A stretch of 64,000 nucleotides of DNA from Irpex lacteus (lineage: Eukaryota > Basidiomycota > Agaricomycetes > Polyporales > Irpicaceae). A model generated the notes under the pieces. That model ran no database searches and was not told where the DNA came from. It worked only from the letters and a program-made list of their open reading frames with translations. The DNA is taken from NCBI GenBank assembly GCA_001986395.2, contig MQVO02000022.1, positions 310,001-374,000 of the forward strand, read 5' to 3'. The position numbers and the translations under genes are program-made. Shown piece after piece: positions 48,380-59,935 of the stretch; positions within the stretch are counted from its first letter, which is position 1; the number at the start of each line of letters is the position of its first letter.

Positions 48380-50339
48380 ATGTCGTCTACTGGTACAAGC
48401 GGCCCTGCACCTCTGTCGATTGACTTTATCATTGTAGGTGGCGGTACGTATAGGCGGTTCCCTATTCCGATCGTCTTTCATTAGACAATATTTTAATTCA
48501 TGAAATGGCACTTAGGTATCTCAGGCCTTTCGACTGCATACACTCTCTGCAACGCTGGCCACAAGGTTAGAGTGTTCGAGAGGGCATCTGATGTGCGGCA
48601 CCCATCGTCTGGGGTTCGAGTCCCTCCGAACATGAGCAAGATCTTGAAGAAGTGGGTCGGCGATGAGGAGCTCTACAAGACTGCAGTATTGAATGTGGCC
48701 ACACCATGCATTGATAGTGAGTCTCCACTCTCATTCTATCACCCTGAATGCTTCTAGAGCGCTCGATAGTTGACTGACCCTATCGTTGTAGTGAACAGCG
48801 GAACATGCATTGGCGTGACGCCGTGGAAACCAGCAGTGATGGCAGAGACAGGTGGAGAATTCCTGATGATGAAGGTGCTCGACTGCTTTGGCATTGTCCT
48901 TACCTGTGAATGCTCACAACCTTTGTACTTTCTTCTTTAGCATGAAGATATCCATAGCATCATGTACCGTCTGGCTATCACGGCAGGTGCCCACGTAGAT
49001 TTCGAGACTACCGTCACCGAAGTTCGACAGGGTCCTCCCACGCCCTCTGTGGTACTTGCGTCCGGAGACATCATATATGCGAATGTTGTGATTGGAGCCG
49101 ACGGATGGAACAGTATGGTACGGAAAGTCGTTTGCGACTTCGAAGAGGGAGATGAAATTCTGCCCAGTGGCGTCGCCGTATACAGTGGGATCGCGACGGC
49201 AGACAGCCTGAGGGGCGACCCGGAATTAGAACGGTTTCTGAGATCAAATGAGGTAAGATGCTCGCTCTTGTACTAACATCACCTGATTTATGACAACTGA
49301 CTGCATCTGATTATCAGTGGGCGATTGGGTTCGCCACTGGAATGACGATGTGCAGTACGTCTCTTTGTAGTCGCTGTTGTAACTGTTACTGATTGTCTTG
49401 TAATGACAGTATATCCAGTGGTGAGAAATCATGGTGAATACAGGGTTTCGAACGAAATACTGACCCAGGATTAGCGAGCGAATACAGAGCTGGCCTTTGT
49501 AATATTTGTACCAGACGAGAATGATCCGGATACCCCTCTGGCTGACGTTGAGTCGTCCCAATCCTGGTGTATCAACGTTCCCTCAAGCTCAATAAAGGTT
49601 GATGGGCTCGCTTCATAGTAAGAAGAACGACCGTGCATTGATTCGACGAACTTATGACGCCCATTTCTCACAGTTTACAACGACTGATATCAAAAATCCC
49701 TTCCTTCTCCGGCTTACAATGGCTAAAACGACCTCAGGCAGAAGAATGGATCGATGAATCTAACAGGATAGTTCTTCTAGGAGATGCCGCGCATCCCTTC
49801 CCTGTGAGCACTCAAACGATTTTATGTCCTACTGCCCGATAACAATTTTCAAAGCCAGGGAACACATACGCCACAGCTGCCTGTCTCGAAGATGCGGTAG
49901 TACTAGGGACACTCTTCTCCCATCTATCTTGTACAAGTCAGATCACTACTCTTCTCCATGCGTACCAAGAAATCCGTGAGACACGGTGTCAAAATTTGAT
50001 CAACACAGACATATCAAACATGAGTTTGATGATGTTGCCGCCGGGACCGGTGCGTGAGGCAAGGGACAAGGCGTTATCGGTCACGATAGACGAATGGGAT
50101 GAAGACTCTGTGACAAGAATGGAGTATGACAGGCTGGCAGAGATGTTTGGATACGAAGCTGAGGATGCAGCCATGGTACGCTTTGTTTATACGCATATTG
50201 CTTAGGTTATTTGATGCTGAGTTTTATGCTCTAGCAATGGTGGGTTGATTGGGGACGCTACATTCAAGTCGAAACACCTGAAAATAGTACAACGTTCGAT
50301 CCATTCATCCAAGTGGAAAAGCTTTCGCTGGATCCTTGA
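48380..50339 (+). CDS. FAD-dependent monooxygenase (FMO 3)
   Basis: Ten exons (48380-48443, 48516-48716, 48792-48874, 48941-49252, 49318-49354, 49410-49420, 49475-49617, 49674-49803, 49855-50175, 50235-50339) give 468 residues, including an 11-nt micro-exon. Motifs: FIIVGGGISGLSTAY (dinucleotide fold), VVIGADGWNSMVRKVV (DG motif), IVLLGDAAHPFPPGNTY (GD motif). It belongs to the same salicylate hydroxylase-like superfamily as FMO 1/2 but is a separate lineage, with a different exon map and the conserved block PPNMSKILKKWVG. Likely substrate: a hydroxylated or prenylated aromatic ring. It is paired with FMO 4. Confidence 0.87.
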
Positions 50340-51536
50340 GTTACATACAGAAAGTTGACGAACATTCCTGTCTTGTCAGTCACCTTCACATGGGCGCCAT
50401 TATTAGTCATACGGGCAGTAGTAGCATTATATATATATATATCAGTACACAACGTGGCATGTCGATATGCACGCATCACATTTTGGGGTCTCACGAGACG
50501 CTGGTACCACAATACGAACATGCACGAGTGTCTGACTTCATAACGCCTCATGGCCCGGAAATTTAACGCTCAAGTTTATGATAAGGATTCGATTAAGGGA
50601 GTAGTAGTGCAACAGGAACGGCTCACACCGCCTGGACCTAACTGAATGAAGTTCAGTAAAAACGTATTGCCTCAAATGGTAAGTTTCCCACATGGTCGTA
50701 TGATGAGCGCTCATATAATTCAGTCTGAGCTTGAAATCGCTTTGATATCGGGGTTGTTCCCGAGTTTTCCCAACGAGAGTGTACTCGGATACAATCATCA
50801 AGTGCTCGTCACACGGATTAGAATATCGCTACTATCGCTCTTACTAGTACACAGCGCTCAGTGCTATACATGCGCAAAACATTCATCGACTCTCATGCAC
50901 AGGAATCACTAAGGTGACCATACCTTTCGAAGTTGGACAGCTCTCCATCGATGCCTCGCGGCCTGGCAGTTGTCAGACCTTTGAATGTAAACCTACGTAA
51001 CTCGTGGACACGCGCTATATAATACAGCCGCTAGCTTCTCATAGATACCTATCAAGACGCTGGCCACATACAAGAAGGCGGGAGAGGGTCAGGTGAGCTT
51101 AACGCTATTACTCTGACGCACTGCTACTAGACGACCACTGACTATATTCGCCTCTTCAGGTAGAGTTTGATGATACCTCGCCATGTAGAACAGGCGTGTC
51201 CATTGTGGCAGTGCCCGTGTGAGTTGGCTAAGGATGCGCAGTACTTCTCCTCAATATACTTTGTAGTTTTTCACTACATCAGGTAGGCTAAGTATAATTT
51301 CGCTCTTCGAACTGGAGAGCCGGTAGCGCGCAATCTCTGATGTATCACTGCTCCCAGCCGCGATATCAAACAGTGACCACATATCTACATACTTGGGCAC
51401 CCATGTATAGCGTGGCGTGGCCTTCGAAGGATCTGTGCGATTCCATCTTTCAGGTCTCTCAGAGAGTCTCCCAGGGTGATTCTGTTTAAACGGCGTCGAC
51501 ATCATGAAGCTTCTATCCCCCACAACATACCCACCC
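50340..51536. other. Spacer between FMO 3 and FMO 4 with a possible small decayed gene
   Basis: Around 50920-51223 there are coding-looking blocks: VTIPFEVGQLSIDASRPG, IPIKTLATYKKAGEGQ joined over a GT/AG intron to VEFDDTSPCRTGVSIVA, then a stop at 51221-51223. The first block does not join the second in frame, and no start was found, so this may be a degenerate secreted-protein gene. Unrecognised. Confidence 0.3.
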
Positions 51537-53466
51537 ATGTCCTTCATTTCGCCAAACGATAGTGCTCCCTTGCGAATTAGCTTCGTCATTGTTGGCGGAG
51601 GTAAGCTACCCTCATCTCGTACGTGGAATAATGTTTCCGGAGCCACTGACGTTCGATCGTTCGTTTTGATTTCAGGTATTGCTGGCCTTTCTGCGGCCTA
51701 TACTCTTTGTATGGCCGGACATCGTGTCAGAGTGCTCGAAAAGGCGTCGGAACTAGGGTATTCGTCTTGTGGCATACGCGTTCCTCCGAACATGAGCAAG
51801 ATTTTGAAGAAATGGGTTGGCAGCGAGGAATTGGAGAAAGTCGCAGTCCTAAACACAGCCACACCATGTATTGATAGTACGTGATTTCACTCATGGCATG
51901 CTGCACTGAATAGGCTAAAGTTGATCATTCATCATATCGACACGCAGTGAAGAGTGGAGTATGCATCGGCGTGAGCCCGTGGAAACAGACAGTCATGGCT
52001 GAGACAGGTGGCGACTTCCTCATGATGAAGGTATGGCATGCAGTGGTCGAAGTCTATCTATACATTCTCACCACAGAGCGTAGCATGAAGATGTCCATCG
52101 CATGGTCTATCAGCTAGCTCTTTCAGCGGGAGCCGAAATAGATTTTGGTGTTACAGTTGCGTCTGTCTCGTCGGGTAATCCCAAGCCTTCTGTGGTACTA
52201 TCAACTGGAGAGGCTATACAGGCGGATATCGTGATCGGTGCGGACGGGAGATGTAGCATCGTCCGGCAGGTTGTCTGTGATTATGAAGAGGATGAAACCC
52301 CTCTATCTACTGGCACCACTGTATATAGTGGTACGGTACCAGCAGAGCAGTTGAAGGATGATCCAAAGTTGGAGCAATTCGTCAAGTTAAACGAAGTGAG
52401 TAAATAATGTCTGTCTCAAGTCAACATCACTAAGCCAGATTGTCTAAATTTTAGTGGGCGGTTGGCTTTGCAACCGCGATGACTATGTGCAGTGCGTGTG
52501 GTGTCCTTGTGTGCAGAATAATGAAAACTGAATCAAGCTTGAACGTACTACTGTCGTACCAGTATTCCCCGTGGTAAGAAAGGTCTTCATTGTGCGTGGC
52601 AAGGAAGTTTACCATTTCTTATCTGATGTCCTAGCGCGCACATACGGAACTGGCCTTCGTGCTTTTTCTTCAGCAGCAATGCACGGATTCATCATTGGAC
52701 CAACAAATCACGGATGAGTGCTGGTCTAATTCCGTACTATCCGATTCTCTGAAGCCGGAGGGACTCGCGTTGTAGTAAGTTCATACCTTATGCGTCTCAG
52801 TGCAAAGTAAATCCTCACAAGTGAGCAGTTTGAGAAGACTAATGGCCAAGATGCCCTCTTTATCTTGTTGCCAGTGGTTGCGGCGAGACTTGGCCGAGGA
52901 GTGGATTGATGAATCGGGGCGAATAGTCTTACTAGGAGAAGCTGCTCATCCGTTCCCTGTAAGTATGCTCTCACGTGGTCCTTTTCATGTGAAATATCAC
53001 CGGACGCTGATGATACAAACAGCCAGGTACCACGTACGCCACAGCTGCTGGTATCGAGGATGCCGTAGTTTTGGGCATGCTATTCACACACCTCTCATCC
53101 GAGCGCCAGATTGCAACACTTCTCAATGCGTACCAGGAAATTCGTGAGGATCGATGTCGAAATCTGGTGAATATAGATACCTCCAATGCTGGACTGATGA
53201 TGCTTCCGCCTGGTCCGGCGCGCGAAGCGAGAGATAAGATGTTGTCAGCCCCAAAAGACGATTGGGACGAAGATTCAGAAACGCGGAAAGAATTCGACGG
53301 ATTGGCAGAGCTGTTCGGATACGAGGCAGAGGATGCTGCGATGGTATGATATTTACAATGTTTCACATAATCAAGGTATACTGAAGGCGTTACTTGACAA
53401 CAGCAATGGTGGGTTGATTGGGGTCGTTATATTCAGGATGGACCGTCCGCAACGACTGCAATATGA
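51537..53466 (+). CDS. FAD-dependent monooxygenase (FMO 4), GD motif altered to GE
   Basis: Ten exons (51537-51600, 51676-51876, 51948-52030, 52084-52395, 52455-52491, 52563-52573, 52635-52774, 52829-52958, 53023-53343, 53404-53466) give 453 residues. Seven of the first nine exons plus both inner small ones match FMO 3 in length (64, 201, 83, 312, 37, 11, 130, 321), proving tandem duplication. The ATG at 51537 was chosen over the in-frame one at 51504 because it makes exon 1 the same length as in FMO 3. Motifs: VIVGGGIAGLSAAYTL and VIGADGRCSIVRQVV are normal, but the third reads LLGEAAHPFPPGTTY. Its Asp normally contacts the flavin ribityl chain, so Glu here may change flavin binding. The C-terminus is shorter than in FMO 3. 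Confidence 0.86.
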
Positions 53467-54319
53467 AACCCTCAGTCGGGAGAGTGGTTCTACTTGAGAC
53501 TATTCCAAACGAATCACTCCGATCGGCTCATCTTTGGGCTCAGGACGACGTACAAACCATAAAGCAATCTATGGAGCTCTCGATCCAGTGATCTGGTCTT
53601 ACGTTACGCGTACCTCTCGCATGGATTTTCACATACTTACTGGCCTCGGTATTTCGTGCATTTTGCCGGATGACATTGCAATGCAATGAGTTACGAATCG
53701 AGATGGGTTGTGGGCTGAATCGGACAGACAATTGATGGGGTACATCATATGCTGTCTCATGTACGTTTTCAAATTTATGGTTTGTATACTCATGGGACCG
53801 CTATGTACGTACCGCCATTTTATCTTACAGAGTACTGGCAGTAGGCTCGTAACTAGCAGCGTGGACGCATGGCTCCCGATGCTTATCGGAGCAAGAGGTG
53901 ACATGTATGACATAGCGGACCCAAACTTATTGATTCATTCCTCAGGCGATGATAATGACTTGACGCCTCTGCCCAGGAAGTATGCCGATTTCCTGTTCAA
54001 TATGCATAACTGAAATGCTACCGTCACAAGCTCAATAGCTAGGACGGCCTTTACATATCGCCAGTCTCTCAATCGCGAGACTTGTGATCATAGTACTCAC
54101 ATGATTACCTCTAGACATCCAAGTTCCTGTTCTTGTCAGTCATGAACTGGCCTCGACTATAAAGGCGTTGAACCTTTGCAGTGGACCGCCCTCACTATTA
54201 TCTCTCCCTCTCCCTCTTCCCTCTTCCCTCTTCCCAGTGAGTGCCAGTGCTATTACGCTGCATCTACCATTCATTCAATATGCTTGTTCACAACCTCCCT
54301 CATGCAGTACATCGGCACC
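53467..54319. other. Intergenic region upstream of peptide gene A
   Basis: A TATAAAGG box (near 54159) and a C/T-rich tract (about 54195-54237) precede the peptide gene start, a typical fungal promoter and transcription start arrangement. No gene otherwise. Confidence 0.5.
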
Positions 54320-54612
54320 ATGAAATTCACACTGTCTCATTTGGTCGTTCTCTTCGCTGTAGCTAACACAGTGAACGCATTCTGCTGCATTGGAGGATCC
54401 CTTCTAGATCCTTGCGGGAAACGTAGGCGATGGGAGAAGGGCAGCTTAGCATTGTTGCGAGAGGAGGATCTTATGGCTCCCCGTGCGGCTGACGCAATCT
54501 GCTGTTGCGCCGCCGCATCCAAGGACCAATGCGAGGCGAGTTGTGTGAGTCATACTGGTAAAATATCGATACCGTCAACACACTGACCAGCATGATCCTA
54601 CCAGGACTTTTA
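54320..54612 (+). CDS. Small secreted eight-cysteine peptide A
   Basis: Exon 1 (54320-54544) ends at a GT donor and joins over a 59-nt intron to a 9-nt last exon (54604-54612, GAC TTT TAA), giving 77 residues. A signal peptide ends around NTVNA. The mature part has cysteines in the order CC-C-CCC-C-C, with the block SLALLREEDLMA between the third cysteine and the CCC triplet. A basic site (GKRRRW) precedes that block and could be cut by a Kex2-type protease. The exon plan and cysteine order match peptide B. I do not recognise the family. Roles of such secreted cysteine-rich peptides range from effectors to signals; none can be assigned. Confidence 0.75.
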
Positions 54613-56384
54613 AACCGATACGAATCATGACTCGGACGCTGGACTTTCACCAATGGCGGACCCAGGTTACTTCCTGCTGTCATAGTTGCCACAAGTGTTA
54701 AATAAAATGGGTTTAAATTTGTTCGTCGAATGTGCAGTACTATCAGTACTACTGGTATGTCAGGGTGGGATGTATATAGATAGCCTGCTTCCCCGTCTTC
54801 ACCGCGTAATCATTACTCTCTACTTGTCTCGCTACAGGTCACATTACGGTCCAAGTTGTGACTCCCAGTTACAGACTCGTACGTACCATAGTCAACTGAC
54901 GCTTGCCAGCCCGGAAGGAGGTTTATGAACATTTCATTGAATGTATCTATGACTATTGATGCCTACTATTCATTAGTACTCTTGCGCGGCTTGAAACGAA
55001 ATTGAACTGACCCGCGGCATACAATGTGGGGTGTGGCGGGATATGCATCCACGAGGTACAATGATATTCAATTACCTCCATGACGTGTAAGGAGGCATGG
55101 TTTGCTTTCATGGCCTGGTCAACTCTGGGTCGGCTGAGAGGCCTGTAAGGGTCGCAACTGCCGAGGGATATAGAAGGAGTTGGATTTCAATTGTGAGGGA
55201 TTATACTGATAGCGGAGCATGCTGGGGCGCACATGTCAATTGAGGAGATACACTCGGGAGCACAGTGCTGCACATACTAGCATCTTGGATATCGCAGCGT
55301 GGCACGGGTACGCTGGATATAGCATGCTGGAGGTAGGCTTAGCACTGCATTATTCCTACCTGCTATTGCTCTGGATCACCAACACAATAATGCCACCCCA
55401 CCGACCTGAAACTCATGAGAAACCAGGATGCATGATTGGAGATGAATTGAGGCACCATCAGCTTAATCAAAAAAGAAAACAACGCACGCACAGGCTGTAT
55501 CGTACAGTCGCATAGTACTGGTTATCAATACTTGTGCCATGTACAGTCATACATGCGTGGTTACCAGAGTGCCGCCGTATTATCATTCATGATAATGCGG
55601 AGCATGCACACAGCATGTTAAATCAAAACGTTGTTGACACCTGGCGAAATTACTGGCAGATGGGAGGGGGACCCAAGGTCAGATGACAAGTATAATCACT
55701 GCGCACGTACTAAAGTCTCTGCATGTGGATAGCCTCTCCAATACTATTACTCCAACAGATAGTACCTCAGTCTTGTTACATCAACATCAGGGAGGCAGTC
55801 CGGTGCTGCGCTACCAGTTATGTTGCTTTGAGTTGACCAGCTCTGTCTCGCGGCAGATATTGGAGGTGTGAGTACTGACAAGAATATTTATAGTACGTCA
55901 CAACTTACTGATTGGCCTATTCCCGGTCGTAGACATTATGTTAGGCTAGCTGCATATACGACGAGGCCGATGCCTTGATTCCTTTGCTCAGGCTGAAGGC
56001 GTTGCTGATCACCGGTAATCGCCGACCGAGGTAGCGATAACAGTCCACCGGCCTCGCTCAGGAGGCCGTACATGATGCATGACACACCAATTTTTCACGA
56101 CACGCGTGGTACAGGAAATGTTGCAGTAGATTACCAGACAGTCTCTGCATGCCACAGACGGGCCCGGGCCGTTACGCAGCTGCGATACCTATCATATTGC
56201 CGCACATCAGTAGCCTCGAATGAATACATATAAGACGTTACATTTCGTGCCAATGGGTAGGCCACTGAAGAACTTCATCTCTCCAGCCACTTCCGCAAGT
56301 GAGTCAGCACTTTTTATGCACCGTGTTCGTTGCTCACGGACTAAATTTGCAAGATAGCTTCTGTCCAACCACCCTTCAGTTAAC
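54613..56384. other. Intergenic region between peptide genes A and B
   Basis: About 1.8 kb with no recognisable gene. Confidence 0.5.
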
Positions 56385-56681
56385 ATGAGGTTCAACGTGT
56401 CTTATTTGCTCACCGTCTTCGCTATCGCGACCTCCGCCAACGCGATCTGCTGCATCTATAGTTCGGCCGGTAGCTGTGCAAGAGGTTTGGAGAAAAGGGG
56501 AAACCTGGCATTGTTGCGCGAGGAAGACCTTCTGGCCCGCGGGGAGCTCGAGCACGAGAAAAGGGCTTGTTGCTGCGCAGCCGGAAACGCACAGCTATGT
56601 CAGACACATTGTGTAAGTTTATGATATGGATTATAACAGAACATGGTATACACTGACCACCTCTCAACCGATCAGGACTAG
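56385..56681 (+). CDS. Small secreted eight-cysteine peptide B
   Basis: Exon 1 (56385-56612) joins over a 63-nt intron to a 6-nt last exon (56676-56681, GAC TAG), giving 77 residues like peptide A. A signal peptide ends around TSANA. Cysteines follow CC-C-CCC-C-C. The central block NLALLREEDLLA is bounded by two Lys-Arg sites (GLEKR and HEKR), so Kex2 processing would release a short linker peptide and leave two cysteine-bearing chains that could stay disulphide-linked. The layout is that of a processed prepropeptide. Function unknown. Confidence 0.75.
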
Positions 56682-56926
56682 CGGGGCTTCAGAACGCATC
56701 TACTGGCAAGCATAATGTTAGGATGTATTTCGCCTCGTACATAGTCCGAACTGCTGCTTCTTCGATTACAATAGTTGGTGGGGTACAGTACTTCACTTTG
56801 ACCACGTTTCGTATGATTCGATATGTTGGTCGGGTGATGGAAGGTTGTAGTCTGACTCCGCCTATCAATTTCAAGATGATGAAAGACACAAGATAGTCAC
56901 ACAGGCTTACCATAAGTTAGACTATA

Positions 56927-57133
56927 TGTGCCTGCTTCGCTTTTCGTCGATTCTCTTCACGACAGCCATCATTTCAGCGAATCCTGTATATTCTCTGAGA
57001 TTGACCCGGAGCATGCGATACGGCCAAAGAGGGTTTGCAACAAAGATATCTGGCTTTGTTGAGGAATCGTGATCTCCAAAGTACCCGTATCTGTTGCTGC
57101 TCTGCTCCAGACCTCGAGTCGTGTGAGAAGCGA
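56927..57133 (+). pseudogene. Third, degenerate member of the eight-cysteine peptide family
   Basis: A possible signal sequence (MCLLRFSSILFTTAIISA, from 56927) is followed, in another frame, by QQRYLALLRNRDL and then CCC, seven residues, C, three residues, C and a GT donor (GTGAGT) exactly where peptides A and B have theirs. The N-terminal CC pair is not found and a stop lies between the parts, so it is either decayed or has an unresolved intron near 56980-57010. Confidence 0.5.
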
Positions 57134-57491
57134 TGCGTGAGTTCTACTTGGCGCACACTATGGTTGGAAAATCGATTACTTACATGTATGACAAGGGAAT
57201 ATAATTCGTCGGCATTATGGCAGTGTCATTTGCGGCTAGCGCTTTCTGACGTATACTTTGATGGCTAACAAAGTGCTTATGGGAAGGAGTTCTACCATTG
57301 TCGACGAAGAACCTAATCTTCATTCGGGAGTACCGCTAGATTGACAGCATTGCCTGACCATTTTGCCAACGAAACACTTAGACGTGTGCCAGTATGACTA
57401 CCCGTACAGTGTACTTCTGTGTACTATAATCCTAGCTGTGGACATCAGTAAGCAACTTGTCTGCCCAATGGAAGATGCACGTCGCACTTCA

Positions 57492-59935
57492 TCATACAGC
57501 CGCGCTCGCCGGCGTCTGGTTATCCCAAAATTGTTCCATAAGCTTCATAACCACCTCCATCGTCGCAAGGTCGATATCTTTGTCGTCCTTTCTGGCTTGT
57601 ATCACGGCTTCATTCGTGGCTTCGTACCAAGTGCTTTTATCTCTCTGCGAAGCCAGTTCGTATTGATCCGGCTGATACCGAGCGTAAAGCTGGAAAGCCT
57701 CCGTTCCTTGTTTTGGCAAAGGTATGTCTGTTCCTGGGATCGTCTCCATCGGTGACTCGCCTGCAGGCTAGTTTAAGCACAGAGATCGTGACATTAGATA
57801 GATGGAGCGAACCGTAGATGTCCAACGCCACATGCTTTCGAGTTCTCATGATAGTCGTACGCGCTTTTGTCTTCGCCCTGAGAATGAGGAAGCTAAGGGA
57901 GCCCATAACCTCCACAGACGTGATCTTGACAACTTCAGGAGTCATGTCGCCCCCCGTGTTGCTGCATTCCAAGCAACGCTGCACAAACTGAGTTGTGTAC
58001 ATGGCACCAAAGTGTTTCGCAGTCATACCCTTAGGACAGAGCTTTTCTACGTCGACTGCTAGTTCCAGAGGGTCGTGAGGGTCCAGTGAAGGAACGCTTT
58101 GACCTGAACGACAAGCCTCTACTTCTTTAACTTTGTGCTGGTGCTCACGACGTGTGAGCGCACGAGACACGAATTCTTCGGTCAGCCACTTCAGAGTCTG
58201 TTCATGATTCCAGGTGCGAGGGTCTGTAGGATTATATGGAGCAGGTCCACGAGGTTTGGGTGGTGAAGTCTTGAACGGAGAGGCATAGGATAAGGTGCTA
58301 ACGCTATGCGTTGAATCTTGAAGATGCGGGGATACATGGGCAATGATCATCGTTTTCGATGGCTGACGAGATTCGACGTCGAATACTGGCTTTATGAACA
58401 TCTCAGTGAGACATACCGAGGTAAGGACGAGTGGACAGACCTTTAGGAGCATGGTGAGTTTGTTAGCACGCCAAGGGATGTGTACAAAGCCATCTTCCTG
58501 TGCCATCTTCGCCTTTGCGCGGACACACTCCTTGAGATGCATCAGGCTGTTGTTATTGTCACGAGATTCCAGCATCCGCTGCTTGTTATGCCCTTTCGAG
58601 TCCTCGTATCGTTCGCTTCCAGCTAAGCTAGCGTCGAACGTGAGCAAGCAAGACGGGCTAATATTTCAGTTACCAAACGTACTCGACTAAAATCAGTTGG
58701 CCGTCCTCTGCGAAGGGCAAGAGTTTGTTTTTGATTCTGATGTTCAAGAGTGCATGACTTCTACTGGAAGTAGCGTTGCGTGCCGTAGCAGATACGCGCC
58801 TAGAAAACGAGATGAGAAAGGAAACTGTAAACGATACTACCCGTACCGATAGGATAAAGCAGATGTGATCAGCTGGTGTAAGTGCTCCGCTGATTGTACT
58901 TGACGGGATATGAGCCGTGGTCTAACATCTCCATTCTGGACTCTGCAATGAGTACGTACAGAGTGGCGTTGAAAATGTCTCAACTCACCTTGTCCTCGTG
59001 AACCGCAATCTCTTTGCGGATTGGATTCCCTTGATCGTCCATAGCTAAGCCATCGACGGGTTCCAGGAGATCAGATGCTCGTTTACCCAGCAGCTCCAAA
59101 AATGTGACATTGAAGTCGAAGATATCAGCACCATTCTTGTAGTCTAACATGGAGTCTTGAGTTGGTATGACTGTCCTGCGTTCTGCTTTCAGAAGCTTCT
59201 CCCCGGCCATCTCGGCTGCTACGTATAAGTCTCTTGCCACGCGATATTCGAGAGCCTCCATCGTGTAAGTCTTGCCTGTACCAGTTTGACCATATGCAAG
59301 AATACAGGCTGTACCTCCGGCCAGGGCGAGAGGTATTATCTGCCAAGATATACAGTCAATTATGCACCCAAGGATACATCTGCATCTGTTCCGGGCTTAC
59401 ATCATTGGCGACTATTGTACGTTCGTACACTTCATCATTCGTCACATTGGATCCGAAAGCAAGGTCGGACTCGAATTTCTTGTGCGTGAGTGTGGGTCCA
59501 GACCACTGGAAAGCAGCAAAAAGTAAGTCTCACGAAGTTCAATAACTGGCAGAAGCGTACCTTCATTCCCGGAACATGAGCTACGAATACACCCGGCTCG
59601 CCCCTTACTAGAGTGATGCCAGGACAGAACTCGGGCGTATGGGCCTCGTCAGTCGGTTTATGTTCGTTTACATCTTCCTCGGCAGAGGGAGCTTCAGCAA
59701 CCGAGCTGACTTGGAACTTCTCCTCCGCCTCATGCTCAAGAGGGGGACGCGTTCTAAACGCGACGATAACATCCTTGTCTTGTTCCTGTTGCAGACCATG
59801 TAAGGCTAGGCGGGATAGTATATCTTGTGAGGCAGACGAAAAGGGCACGGCAGGGGGTTGTTTCGACCGCCATTGCTCAAGCTCTTTGCGCAAACGGGGA
59901 AGGTGAGTGGTGGTTAAAGCTGCAGAAGAAGCCAT
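57492..59935 (-). CDS. Kinesin-like motor protein, atypical, kinesin-13-like core
   Basis: Read from the ATG at 59935: exon 1 (59935-59561), exon 2 (59505-59401), exon 3 (59339-58989) and further exons to the stop at 57492. Motor motifs in order: VAFRTRPPL; the P-loop GQTGTGKTYTM (about residue 175); switch I NATSSRSHA; switch II LVDLAGSE; then ESRDNNNSLMHLKECVRAK, IPWRANKLTMLLK and FDVESRQPSKTMIIAHVSP. The last block is typical of KIF2/KIF24-type microtubule-depolymerising kinesins. A long C-terminal region has a tryptophan-bearing helical segment (WNHEQTLKWLTEEFVSRAL) that may be SAM-like, and no obvious long coiled coil. It probably acts on microtubule ends. Catalytic residues are intact. 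Confidence 0.85.
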
